From a virus, in the IMG/VR virus record IMGVR_UViG_3300008115_000008, positions 1 to 47,353 of that record: a stretch of 47,353 bases of DNA. The stretch is one strand, 5' to 3'. Position numbers and translations under genes: made by a program. The notes beneath the pieces were generated by a model. The model worked only from the letters and a program-made list of their open reading frames with translations, did not search any database and was not told the origin of the DNA. Below, piece after piece: positions 1 to 6,111 of this stretch (its first letter is position 1; each line of letters begins with the position of its first letter).

Positions 1-114
1 ATCGTTATGCATCACCCAACAGCCCCATCCCACGCGCGGCGCAGCTTGTCCAGAATCTCCGCATCGTGCGTGCTGATGGGATGGCCCACGCGCTGAGCCA
101 AGTTAAAGGCCACG
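1..114. repeat. Terminal direct repeat, copy 1 (circular closure)
   Basis: Identical to 47240-47353 over 114 bases. It lies inside a cassette gene and ends mid-codon. This is what an assembler leaves at the ends of a circular or circularly permuted molecule. It means the two contig ends should be joined, giving 47,239 unique bases. A physical terminal repeat cannot be excluded from sequence alone, but nothing about its position suggests one. Confidence 0.9.
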
Positions 115-287
115 TTCGCCAACTGCGCGCCAACCAACTGTTTGGCTGCGTGTCGCTTGTCTGCGCCAGCAATCGCCAGCGCTTCCACACGTTGCGCAAA
201 GGCATGCACGGTGCGGCCAGTCGGCGCTCCTTCGGGTGCGCCGCGCGTCACATCGCGCCATTCTTTGGTTGCTGCTTTCCTGTCCAT
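12..287 (-). CDS. Cassette 5 protein, unknown function
   Basis: A 91-residue protein that I do not recognise. The chosen ATG follows a GAAGGGATAAGG ribosome-binding stretch; an upstream ATG (335) would read through the attC core and is less likely. The protein is alpha-helical in character, with basic and alanine-rich stretches and no cysteine pairs or membrane segment. The TGA stop lies one base short of the GCATAAC complement of the core at 4-10, so the gene fills its cassette exactly. It is read in the same direction as the phage early operon. The 3' end is repeated at the far end of the contig because of circular closure. Confidence 0.6.
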   Translation of the reverse strand: MDRKAATKEWRDVTRGAPEGAPTGRTVHAFAQRVEALAIAGADKRHAAKQLVGAQLANVAFNLAQRVGHPISTHDAEILDKLRRAWDGAVG

Positions 288-320
288 CCTTATCCCTTCG
301 TTGTGCGCCACCAGGGCGCT

Positions 321-406
321 GCATAACTGTCGCATCGAGCAGAGCGCGAACAGCTACGCCGCGCTCTGCCACCTTTCACCCGCGCCTGCTCATGCTGGCG
401 TTAGGC
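321..406 (+). other. Integron attC site (86 bp)
   Basis: Inverse core GCATAAC at 321-327 and core GTTAGGC at 400-406 enclose an imperfect inverted repeat: GAGCAG-GCGCG pairs with CGCGC-CTGCTC, leaving one unpaired A in the left arm. The inverse core matches the core at 4-10, the start of the same cassette. The strand given follows the stem asymmetry, as in classical aadA attC sites. It separates the genes ending at 401 and starting at 287. Confidence 0.75.
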
Positions 407-733
407 CCCAGCCTTCATCACCGCGTCCATGTGCTCTCGGGCCAGCGCACGAAGGGCCTCGCGGCGCTCCTTCACGCTCAGAATCTGCTTGATGTCGGTC
501 GCCAGCTCAGCCGCCATGTGGTTCACCATGCGCTCGGCCAGCTCGGCCTCGATGCGCTCCACCACTTGCCGGCGCACCCGGTCGGCGTCCACCAGGCGCC
601 ACATTTCGGCCATCCACTCGGCCGGCACCTTCAGGCGGCTCTCGTAGTTCGGCAGCAACCATTGGCCGCTGCTCACATGGTGCAGCACAGCCTTCTCGGC
701 GGCGGCCTTCACTTGCGCTTCAAAGTCAGTCAT
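401..733 (-). CDS. Cassette 6 protein, unknown function
   Basis: A 110-residue helical protein with no family that I recognise. The start is ATG 733, preceded by AAAGGAAAGACG. Upstream frame extensions read through attC sequence and are unlikely. The C-terminal half is rich in charged helices (repeated E/R/A, with a KERREALRALAREH stretch), which suggests a coiled-coil or helical-bundle protein. No cysteines or membrane segment. The TAA stop overlaps the attC core at 400-406, so the gene spans the whole cassette. It is read with the early operon and follows the DUF551 gene across an attC. Confidence 0.65.
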   Translation of the reverse strand: MTDFEAQVKAAAEKAVLHHVSSGQWLLPNYESRLKVPAEWMAEMWRLVDADRVRRQVVERIEAELAERMVNHMAAELATDIKQILSVKERREALRALAREHMDAVMKAGA

Positions 734-762
734 CGTCTTTCCTTTGCTTCGTTCAACATGGG

Positions 763-889
763 GCCTAACCACTCGTTCAAGCCGACCCGCTACGGCCGGC
801 CAGCTTGCCCGCGCAGCCGCCTTGGTTCATCATCGGCCGCACGGGCAAGCCGTCCGTCCTCCGCGGGCGGCTTAACTCGAACGTTAGGC
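763..889 (+). other. Integron attC site (127 bp)
   Basis: Inverse core GCCTAAC 763-769 and core GTTAGGC 883-889. The arms AAGCCG-A-CCCGC and GCGGG-CGGCTT pair perfectly except for one extrahelical A in the left arm. Spacers CACTCGTT and CTCGAAC sit where AATTCGT and CTCAAGC sit in the aadA1 attC. That match fixes the orientation as plus. The long central part (about 80 bases) has further self-complementary pieces. The TAA stop of the leftward DUF551 gene is inside the core. Confidence 0.85.
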
Positions 890-1237
890 GCTCAGTGGCG
901 GCACAGGCAGCCAATGCGTCGGGTTCGGCCCGAGCGGGTTGCTGTCGGCCGTTGTCGCATCGTCGTAAACCCATCCGCTCCACTCTTCGCCGTCAAGGTA
1001 GCTGGCAGCCACCCACGGCGTATAGCCCGGCGTGGTGTCGTTCACCAGAACCATCGTGCCGTCGTGTGGCGCAGTGGCTATCGGCAACCACGCGCCTAAC
1101 CCCTCGCTGAACGCCGCGGCGACGCAGCCCTCGGTCGCGCAGTAGACCGGCTGCGAGCCGAGCAGTCCCGGTCCGATGACGAGCGAGCCGAGGAAGGTGT
1201 CTGCGCCGCAGTGGGCGCACTTGCCGACGGGGCGCAT
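884..1237 (-). CDS. Zinc-ribbon/DUF551 fusion protein (cassette 7)
   Basis: 117 residues. The N-terminal 37 or so residues carry CxxC (CAHC) and CxxxxC (CATEGC) pairs, as in a small zinc ribbon. The rest matches DUF551: WLPIATAPHDGT near the middle, a Trp-rich centre and HWLPVPP at the end. DUF551 proteins are small, common in phages, and of unknown role. The start ATG overlaps the upstream gene's TGA by one base (TGATG); the stop TAA lies in an attC core. The joint between the two domains is the in-frame sequence GTTAGGC (encoding LG in EGLGAW), i.e. the complement of the attC inverse core 1094-1100. The gene therefore appears to be a chimera of an operon-side zinc ribbon and a cassette-borne DUF551. 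Confidence 0.75.
   Translation of the reverse strand: MRPVGKCAHCGADTFLGSLVIGPGLLGSQPVYCATEGCVAAAFSEGLGAWLPIATAPHDGTMVLVNDTTPGYTPWVAASYLDGEEWSGWVYDDATTADSNPLGPNPTHWLPVPPLSA
1094..1118 (+). other. Half attC site inside a coding region
   Basis: GCCTAAC followed by CCCTCGCTGAACGCCG is the left half of an attC (inverse core, spacer, start of the left arm). It matches the left half of the site at 45263 almost base for base. No matching right half with a GTTRRRY core is visible in the next 150 bases. The inverse core complements the core at 883-889, so it is the end of cassette 7. Confidence 0.6.
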
Positions 1238-1539
1238 CAGTGCCCCCCTTTCGCCGCCTCGGCTATGTCGGAAGCGGTTTGTGGCGCCAGAACGAATCTC
1301 ACCCACTTGCGCGGGTTGCGGCGCTGCCGAAGGCCATTCTCGCGAAGCCAAATGGCGTATGCGGTTGTCTTCAGGCCGAGCCCGATCTCTTCCATGTGCG
1401 CGACCTCGACCTCCTCCCAATCCGTTTTTTCGACCACAAGGACCTTCAGGATGGTCTGCGCGAGTAGGTCAGGCTGGCCGCGTATCGGCTTTCTGATATC
1501 AGCAAGCCGCGCCCAGGCGGCTCGTGCTGCTTCGTTCAT
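1237..1539 (-). CDS. Early operon protein, unknown function
   Basis: A 100-residue soluble protein that I do not recognise. It has a hydrophobic-acidic centre (VLVVEKTDWEEVEVAHMEE) and an ending typical of small early phage proteins. The ATG start overlaps the upstream TGA by one base (TGATG) and its own TGA overlaps the next ATG in the same way, so it is translationally coupled on both sides. This is the last complete phage-type gene before the cassette array. Confidence 0.7.
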   Translation of the reverse strand: MNEAARAAWARLADIRKPIRGQPDLLAQTILKVLVVEKTDWEEVEVAHMEEIGLGLKTTAYAIWLRENGLRQRRNPRKWVRFVLAPQTASDIAEAAKGGH

Positions 1540-1838
1540 CAGTGTGCTCCTTTCGCCGCCTCAGCCTCTTTCGCGGCCATCCTGCGGCCGTAGCCGATGC
1601 AGGCGGCCATGATGCCCTCGGACTGCACGAGGCCGACCTGGGCGCCCATCGCGGCCGTGATGGCGGCCATGAGGCCGTGCCAGAAGAGCAGGCGCTCGGC
1701 GTGCGTCATGCCATCGCATGCGACCTTCGTGACGAGCGGAAGCACGGCGTCGGCCACCTGAGCGCCGACCATCATCGGCGGCGCCATGATGTCGATCTCG
1801 AAGTCGTGTTGCGCGAGCGGTTCGGGTTCGGTGCTCAT
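1539..1838 (-). CDS. Early operon protein, unknown function
   Basis: 99 residues from ATG 1838, which overlaps the TGA of the upstream small membrane frame (ATGA). It is alanine- and methionine-rich in the middle, with a moderately hydrophobic stretch (FWHGLMAAITAAMGAQVGL) that might be a helix packing against a partner rather than a clear membrane span. The C-terminus is a charged alanine-rich tail. No known family recognised. Coupled by TGATG to the next gene. Confidence 0.7.
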   Translation of the reverse strand: MSTEPEPLAQHDFEIDIMAPPMMVGAQVADAVLPLVTKVACDGMTHAERLLFWHGLMAAITAAMGAQVGLVQSEGIMAACIGYGRRMAAKEAEAAKGAH

Positions 1839-1975
1839 CGGTGCGGCCCTTTCCACTGCTGCTGGTCGTCGCGATCCATGCTCATCACCAAGCATGCCAT
1901 GAGCATCACGCCAAGCGTGCCGCCGATGGAAAGGCCAAGCGCGCCTCAGGCGAGCGCGAGGCCGGTGAATCTCAC
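1835..1975 (-). pseudogene. Small membrane protein frame interrupted by TGA
   Basis: The frame opens with GTG at 1975, overlapping the TGA of the upstream gene by four bases, and closes with a TGA at 1835 overlapping the next ATG by four bases. That is just how real genes of this operon join. It reads nine codons (VRFTGLALA), then an in-frame TGA at 1946-1948, then 36 codons with one hydrophobic segment (LGLSIGGTLGVMLMACLVMS) and a charged tail. It looks like a 46-residue single-span membrane protein broken by one nonsense codon. Internal GTG/ATG codons at 1909-1904 could restart a 23-24 residue product. A sequencing error or stop readthrough is also possible. Confidence 0.5.
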
Positions 1976-2181
1976 GACCTCTTCCCCTTTGCCGGCCGCG
2001 TCTCCAGGCCCCGCAGGAACTCGTCGACGGTGGCGCGGCGCCAGGACAGGCGGCGGGTGTTCAAGCGCGGCGGCAGCCAGTCGGCGCCGCCACGCGCGAC
2101 GGCGCTGCGGATGGCGGCCTCGGTGCGGCCGAGCAGCTTTGCCATCTCGGGCACGTATAGGACTTGCGCTTCGGTGCTCAT
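1972..2181 (-). CDS. Small HTH (excisionase/MerR-like) DNA-binding protein
   Basis: 69 residues. The N-terminal 40 or so have the shape of a winged or MerR-type helix-turn-helix (YVPEMAKLLGRTEAAIRSAV) followed by a wing-like stretch with LPPRLNTRRLSW. Proteins of this size are usually excisionases or phage regulators that bind DNA. There is no integrase in the genome, so a regulatory role in the early operon is more likely than excision; this is inference. ATG at 2181, ten bases after the previous stop. The stop overlaps the GTG of the next frame. Confidence 0.75.
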   Translation of the reverse strand: MSTEAQVLYVPEMAKLLGRTEAAIRSAVARGGADWLPPRLNTRRLSWRRATVDEFLRGLETRPAKGKRS

Positions 2182-2191
2182 GGGATCCTCG

Positions 2192-2710
2192 TCAGGTGGT
2201 GGAAGTGTTGCCGGCTGCGGCCGCGCCGCCGTCGCCGTCGAACAGGTCGGGCGGCCCTTCGATCTCGACGCGCGCGCCGTCTTGCACGCGCTTCGCCAGC
2301 TCGGCGATGTCGCCGCCGCTCGGATAGAGCGACGCGCTGCAGGTGACGTCGACAGTGCCGCCGTCGCGCGGCTGCAGGGCGAACTTCTTCACCTCGCACC
2401 CGACGAAGCTGGCGCCGTCGATCTTCACGCTGGCGCTGGTGATCGCGTTCGCGTAGGCCACCTGGTGCATGAAGCCGTTGCGCGCGGCCATGATCCCGCC
2501 CGACTCGGCGCGCCATAGGAAGGCTTCGAGGGACTCGTCGAAGTAGGCGCAGAGCGCACGGTCTACCTTCGTGAAGGCGAGCTTCACGTCGACGGCCAGG
2601 ATCTTCTCGTCGTCGGGGCCTTCCTTGCGCACGTTGAGGTGCTTGATCTCGGCGATGCCGGCCAGGCGGAAGACCGGGCGCTTCGGGGTGGTGGTGGTGT
2701 CGGTGCTCAT
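2192..2710 (-). CDS. Conserved-type early phage protein, unknown function
   Basis: 172 residues. It starts three codons after the SSB gene ends. The N-terminal half alternates beta-strand-like stretches (IKHLNVRKEG, ILAVDVKLAF), and the C-terminus has an acidic and glycine/alanine tail (LFDGDGGAAAAGNTSTT) that recalls the flexible tails of SSB partners. Its position directly downstream of SSB in a recombination operon suggests a DNA-metabolism accessory role, but I recognise no domain. Confidence 0.7.
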   Translation of the reverse strand: MSTDTTTTPKRPVFRLAGIAEIKHLNVRKEGPDDEKILAVDVKLAFTKVDRALCAYFDESLEAFLWRAESGGIMAARNGFMHQVAYANAITSASVKIDGASFVGCEVKKFALQPRDGGTVDVTCSASLYPSGGDIAELAKRVQDGARVEIEGPPDLFDGDGGAAAAGNTSTT

Positions 2711-2713
2711 GGC

Positions 2714-3148
2714 CTAGAAGGGAATGTCGTCGTCCATGTCGTCGAAGCCGGTGCCCGTGCCCTTCGCAGCGGGCCGCGGCGCCGGTGCAGCTGCGCGCGG
2801 TGCCGGTGCGGGCGCGGCCTGGCGCTGCTCGCCGCCTTCGCGGCTGCCGGCGAACTGCAGGTCGTCGATCCGCACGGCCAGCTTCCAGCCCGGCGAGCCG
2901 TCGCGCTTCTCGAACGTCTCGACGCACGGCTCTCCGATGATCTCGATCTGAGTGCCCTTCTTCAGGTAGTCGGCCAGCTTCTCGGCGCGCGTGCCCCACA
3001 AGGTGCAGTCGATCCACTGCGTCGGCTGCTCGCCGTCGACTTTGCGGCCGTGGTTGTAGGCCGCGGAGAAGGCCGCGACGGGCGTGCCGTCGGGGCTGTA
3101 GCGCACCTCGGCGTCGCGGCCGAGGCGGCAGAGTCCGATCAGTTTCAT
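2714..3148 (-). CDS. ssb: Single-stranded DNA-binding protein
   Basis: 144 residues. The N-terminal 100 form an OB fold of the bacterial SSB type (start MKLIGLCRLGRDAEVRYSPDG, then WIDCTLWGTRAEKLADYLKKG). A proline/alanine-rich linker of about 30 residues and the acidic tip DDDIPF follow; the tip is the conserved peptide that recruits partner enzymes. Function: coats ssDNA in replication and recombination. It lies in the operon with RecT-type annealing protein and exonuclease, the usual phage recombination grouping. The first residues show no methionine-rich leader, so ATG 3148 is the natural start. Confidence 0.92.
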   Translation of the reverse strand: MKLIGLCRLGRDAEVRYSPDGTPVAAFSAAYNHGRKVDGEQPTQWIDCTLWGTRAEKLADYLKKGTQIEIIGEPCVETFEKRDGSPGWKLAVRIDDLQFAGSREGGEQRQAAPAPAPRAAAPAPRPAAKGTGTGFDDMDDDIPF

Positions 3149-3150
3149 GC

Positions 3151-3339
3151 TCAGTGCACTCCTTGGACGTTGACGAGGATCGAGGCGTCGACCACGGCGT
3201 AGGCCGCGCGCTCGGCGCCGCGCTTCGTGGCGTAGGCCTCGCCGCTGTCGGCCACCGTGCGGCCGGTCGCGGCCTTCATGCGCCAGCGCCAGCCGTCGGC
3301 GGCCTTGTAGACGGTGATGGTGTAGGTCTTGAATTTCAT
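3151..3339 (-). CDS. DUF1508-like small protein
   Basis: 62 residues from ATG 3339. The pattern is YTITVYKAADGWRWRMKAA, then GRTVADSGEAYATKRGAERA. This is the repeat seen in DUF1508/YegP proteins: a small beta-beta-beta-alpha unit with a Trp-Arg-Trp core and an SGEAY motif. Molecular function is unknown. Earlier in-frame methionines would add an arginine-rich stretch unlike the family, so I trimmed them. It sits three bases upstream of the SSB start within the operon. Confidence 0.75.
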   Translation of the reverse strand: MKFKTYTITVYKAADGWRWRMKAATGRTVADSGEAYATKRGAERAAYAVVDASILVNVQGVH

Positions 3340-3391
3340 GCTGCCGGTCTTTCGTGGTGCTGGGGCGGCGCGAGGCCGCCCTGGGTTGTGA

Positions 3392-4105
3392 TCAGCGGCG
3401 AGCCGCCAGGGTCTGCTTCTCGAACACGCGCACGCCCGGCAGGTTCGTCGCCATTCCGGTCGCACGCACCTGGGCGCGCAGCCTCACGGAGTCGACGGCC
3501 AGCAGCGCCAGCAGCTCGGGGCGCTGCGCGACGTGCTGAACCAGCGCCAGCAGGTCGACGACCTCGAAGTCGACGGTGGTGCTGGTGCTGATGCCCTTCA
3601 CGGCCGGCGGCGCCGGCACGGCCGCGGGAGGCGCGACGACCATCTGCGCGACCTGATCCTTCACGGCAGCCTCGCCGGTGCGGCCCTCGGCGGCTAGGGC
3701 CTTCGCCTCGGCCTCGAGGCGCTCGCGCTCGGCTTGAGCGGCACGCTCGCGCGCTAGGCGATCCTCCTCGGCCTTGCGCTGCTCCTCGCGCTGCCAGCCG
3801 AGCATCTTCTGCTTCAGGATGCCCTCGGCCTGCTCGAGCAGCGCGATCGGCGGCTTGAACAGCGCCATGACGGCGGCCTTCGCGGCGTCGAGCGGCTTCG
3901 TGATGCCGAGGCGCTTCTCGTTCAGCGCGTCGATCTTGCGCTTGATCGCCTTGAGCTCGTCGGCCGCGATCTCGAATGTTGCGGCGTCGACGACCTCGAA
4001 GGACTGCACGAGGTCGAGCGCGCTGGCGGCGCCGCGCTGCAGGTCGGCGCTGCTGGGCGCTGCGATCGCGACGCTAGCGGGGATGGTGGCGGTGGTGTCG
4101 TTCAC
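3392..4105 (-). CDS. Coiled-coil protein of the recombination cluster
   Basis: 237 residues starting at GTG 4105, which overlaps the exonuclease stop by four bases (GTGA). The N-terminal third resembles proteins found beside phage RecT/exonuclease pairs: ALDLVQSFEVVD, then lysine-rich helix, then ALFKPPIALLEQAEGILKQK. A long charged coiled coil (roughly 100-145) and a proline/alanine linker follow. The C-terminal 80 residues form a small mixed domain (FEVVDLLALVQHVAQRPELL). The role of this family is not established; position suggests an accessory for recombination or nuclease control. Confidence 0.75.
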   Translation of the reverse strand: MNDTTATIPASVAIAAPSSADLQRGAASALDLVQSFEVVDAATFEIAADELKAIKRKIDALNEKRLGITKPLDAAKAAVMALFKPPIALLEQAEGILKQKMLGWQREEQRKAEEDRLARERAAQAERERLEAEAKALAAEGRTGEAAVKDQVAQMVVAPPAAVPAPPAVKGISTSTTVDFEVVDLLALVQHVAQRPELLALLAVDSVRLRAQVRATGMATNLPGVRVFEKQTLAARR

Positions 4106-4725
4106 TTGGTGGCTTCCTTCCAGGAGTGCAGCGCCAAGCATGCCATGAAGCATGCTGAATCGCTGTGATTCGTGAATCGGTGCAAACGATAGGTGCCGTC
4201 GTCAAACAGATGAACGCTGGCGCGGCGGATCTGAGAGCCTGGTCCGAGGTCGGCGTCGTTGACGTGCAGCAGCTCCTCGTAGGCAGCCAACTGCACGCCG
4301 AAGGACGGGTGCGGCTGCAGGCCGGTCTTGCGGTCGACCAGCACGATGTCGGTGCCGTGCCCGCGCCACGCGCGCATCCGCACCAGGCCGTCAAGCGTGC
4401 CGGCGTAGCGCAGCGTCGGGTGGTAGAGCCGCTGCTCGGTGGCGAGCACCTCGACGTCGTTCTCGATCTTGAAGCGGCGCCAGGCGTGCACGCAAGCCAT
4501 GACGCGCGCATCGGTGCCGTCGTCGTCGAGCTCGCCCAGGTCGTCGAGTTCGCAGGCTAGGTGCACGGCCAAACCGAAGGCGCGCGCGGCTTCGAGCAGC
4601 TGCGGCGGCACCGCGCTGAAGTCAGGGCCGATGCCGGCGCCCTTGAGCAGCTGGGTGACGCTCGGCAGCCTCACGCCGTCGAGGGCGTAGGTGTGCGAGG
4701 CCTCGTCGAATGAGAAGAAGGGCAT
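4102..4725 (-). CDS. PD-(D/E)XK exonuclease (RecE/Cas4-like)
   Basis: 207 residues. The order of motifs fits the PD-(D/E)XK nuclease fold: an N-terminal DEASHTYALDGVRLPSVT start typical of phage exonucleases of this group, a mid-protein YAGTLDGLV (catalytic Asp), DIVLVDRKTG (catalytic D-x-K) and a QLAAYEELL helix. It should resect dsDNA ends to give single strands for the RecT-type protein encoded immediately upstream. ATG 4725 overlaps the recT-like stop (TGATG); a GTG at 4728 is an alternative. The pair resembles RecE/RecT. Confidence 0.88.
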   Translation of the reverse strand: MPFFSFDEASHTYALDGVRLPSVTQLLKGAGIGPDFSAVPPQLLEAARAFGLAVHLACELDDLGELDDDGTDARVMACVHAWRRFKIENDVEVLATEQRLYHPTLRYAGTLDGLVRMRAWRGHGTDIVLVDRKTGLQPHPSFGVQLAAYEELLHVNDADLGPGSQIRRASVHLFDDGTYRLHRFTNHSDSACFMACLALHSWKEATK

Positions 4726-5600
4726 CACGCGCCCCGCTTCAGCAGCTCGGCCTTCACCGTGTCGAAGTCGGCCTTCGACAGCTTGCCGGCCTCGATCACC
4801 ACTCCATGCAAGCCGACGGCCGCGGCCACCTCGGCCAGATCGGCGCCGATGCTGCGCGCCTTGTTGCCCAGGTAGGCGATCTCGCCCTGGCCGACCATGC
4901 GGTCGCCGCTAGGCGCGGGCGCGGCGGCCTGGACCGGCGCCGTCACAGCCGCATTCTCCTCGGCGCTCGCGCCGGCGCTAGTGGCAGGCGTCGCGTCGAC
5001 TACGTCGGCCGGCGCCGGTGCGGCGCTGGGCCGTGGCTTGCGCGCCACCGTCGGGCCTGCAGGCGGCTGAACGACAGTGGTGCCGTCGGACTGGGTGGCG
5101 ACGACGTCGAGATCCTGCGCTTCCTCGGTGACGATCGCGCCGCCCAGCGCTGCCGGGAAGGTCGCGCGCACGCCCTCGGCGATGCACCGGGCGCGCAGCA
5201 TGGCGCGCGGTGTCCGCTTCCAATTGTCCTTGTTCAGCAGGCCGGCGCGGGCAGCCATGTCGAGGTTCCACTCGATCCGCACGCTGCCGCCCTTCGGGTG
5301 GCTGAACGTGCCGCTCACGACCTGCTCGGTGAAGTCGTGCCACTGCACGCTGCCGCCGGCCTGCTGAAAGCGGGCGAGCACGCTGTGCGTCTTGCGCGCC
5401 GGGCGGCCTTGGATGACGTCGTAGTCCTGCGCCACGCTGGCCGGATGCAGGCCCTCGGCGTCGGCGATCAGCATCAGCGCGTAGGCTTGCTGCGGCGTCT
5501 GGATGCCGAACAGCTTCGACTCGGCCAGGGCGCCGGCCATGTCGCGCATGTCGGTGAGGGAGAAGGCGCGCTGCTCGCGCACCGCAGGTAGGTTGCTCAT
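4725..5600 (-). CDS. RecT-family single-strand annealing protein
   Basis: 291 residues and first gene of the leftward operon. The first 180 residues carry the family pattern: ALAESKLFG, QAYALMLIADAEGLHPA, a KTHSVLARFQQAGG stretch, and RAMLRARCIAEGVRATFPA, which is the RecT signature near residue 160. An alanine/proline-rich linker and a small C-terminal helical domain follow. It pairs complementary strands after resection and supports recombination-dependent replication. The leader from the promoter near 5650 is about 45 bases. Confidence 0.88.
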   Translation of the reverse strand: MSNLPAVREQRAFSLTDMRDMAGALAESKLFGIQTPQQAYALMLIADAEGLHPASVAQDYDVIQGRPARKTHSVLARFQQAGGSVQWHDFTEQVVSGTFSHPKGGSVRIEWNLDMAARAGLLNKDNWKRTPRAMLRARCIAEGVRATFPAALGGAIVTEEAQDLDVVATQSDGTTVVQPPAGPTVARKPRPSAAPAPADVVDATPATSAGASAEENAAVTAPVQAAAPAPSGDRMVGQGEIAYLGNKARSIGADLAEVAAAVGLHGVVIEAGKLSKADFDTVKAELLKRGA

Positions 5601-5652
5601 GGGTGGTTGTCGTCCTGTGATGCCGCCGGTCTATCGCCGAGCGCGCATCGCA

Positions 5653-5681
5653 ATGCTACATCGTAGCGGAGCGCGGCGCAA
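5653..5681 (-). promoter_or_regulatory. Promoter for the leftward early operon
   Basis: Read on the minus strand: -35 TTGCGC (5676-5681), 17-base spacer, -10 TAGCAT (5653-5658). Transcription would start near 5646 and enter the recT-like gene 46 bases on. The -10 lies next to the short inverted repeat GCTAC-ATC-GTAGC (5655-5667), which may be an operator half. Confidence 0.55.
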
Positions 5682-5699
5682 CTTGCAGTAGCATGCAAG
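5682..5699. promoter_or_regulatory. Palindromic operator candidate
   Basis: CTTGCA-N6-TGCAAG, a perfect 6+6 inverted repeat directly upstream of the leftward -35. A CTTGCA half-site also begins the rightward promoter at 5822. The spacing and location suit a site for the Cro/YdaS-like HTH protein encoded at 5878. Confidence 0.45.
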
Positions 5700-5700
5700 G

Positions 5701-5731
5701 CGAAAAAATGCCGGGACAGCGGCCCCGGCTT
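5701..5731 (-). terminator. Leftward intrinsic terminator in the control region
   Basis: On the minus strand GCCGGG, an 8-base loop, CCCGGC, then ATTTTTT. The arms are at 5724-5729 and 5710-5715 and the T run corresponds to 5703-5708. It stops transcripts coming leftward from beyond 5730, just before the leftward operon promoter. This implies either a short RNA starting near 5826 or insulation from antisense read-through. Confidence 0.65.
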
Positions 5732-5822
5732 TCACAGTCTTCTTGCACTTCGCCCCTACATCAGCAGCGCCAGCGCCGCGGTGGTATCCGAGTGCATAGG
5801 TGGGGATTTTGTTCCTCGGGGC

Positions 5823-5851
5823 TTGCAATATCAGGCTATCGGAAATAGCAT
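5823..5851 (+). promoter_or_regulatory. Promoter for the rightward early genes
   Basis: -35 TTGCAA (5823-5828), 17-base spacer, -10 TAGCAT (5846-5851). The expected start is near 5858, about 20 bases before the HTH gene, whose ribosome-binding site is AAGGGGAA. It shares the -10 hexamer with the divergent leftward promoter. Confidence 0.55.
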
Positions 5852-5877
5852 CGCGCTGCAACTATGAAGGGGAACAC

Positions 5878-6111
5878 ATGGCAGACAACGCGACGGCGCA
5901 TCAGGTGGTGCGCGCAGCCGTCGGCGCAGCTGGTGGCGTCTCGAAGGTGGCCGAGCACTTCGGGATCTCCGCGGCATCGGTGAGCGGCTGGCTTGACCGC
6001 GGCAGCGTGCCGGCCGGCAGGATCAAGGCGCTGTGCGATCTCGGCGGCAACGTCGTGACGCCGATGCAGGTGCTCGACGCGCTGGCGCGCGAGGCGAGGG
6101 CTGCAGCGTGA
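5878..6111 (+). CDS. Cro/YdaS-like HTH regulator
   Basis: 77 residues. A single helix-turn-helix (VSKVAEHFGISAASVSGWLDRGSVPAGRIKAL written in parts: VSKVAEHFGISAASVSGWL, then RIKALCDLGG) matches the YdaS/Cro family. These are small phage regulators or antitoxin-like proteins, acting as DNA-binding dimers. It is the first gene of the rightward operon, faces the recombination operon and lies beside palindromic sites, so control of the divergent promoters is likely. No CI partner gene lies opposite, which is odd for a lambda-like switch. The strong RBS AAGGGGAAC fixes the ATG. Confidence 0.8.
   Translation: MADNATAHQVVRAAVGAAGGVSKVAEHFGISAASVSGWLDRGSVPAGRIKALCDLGGNVVTPMQVLDALAREARAAA

Larger units (their letters stand above)
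1..1100. mobile_element. Integron cassette array, right part (cassettes 5-7)
   Basis: Continuation across the contig joint of the array that starts at 45071. Cassette limits are set by G^TTRRRY core sites: cassette 5 ends at 400, cassette 6 runs 401-883, and cassette 7 starts at 884 and ends in an incomplete attC whose inverse core is at 1094-1100. Within each cassette the core at one end is the exact reverse complement of the inverse core at the other (GTTATGC/GCATAAC, GTTAGGC/GCCTAAC). That is a signature of genuine cassettes that have been circles. No integrase gene is present, so the array is a CALIN. Confidence 0.8.

Noticed and set aside
1-114. Biological direct terminal repeat used for packaging
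   Set aside because: It falls inside a cassette gene at an arbitrary point and is short; assembly overlap of a circular molecule explains it better.
2178-3017. 279-codon leftward frame overlapping SSB and the next gene
   Set aside because: An arginine-rich shadow of the two real frames, both of which have clear coding character.
5631-5861. 76-codon leftward frame across the control region
   Set aside because: It runs through two promoter candidates and a terminator, has no RBS and no coding character.
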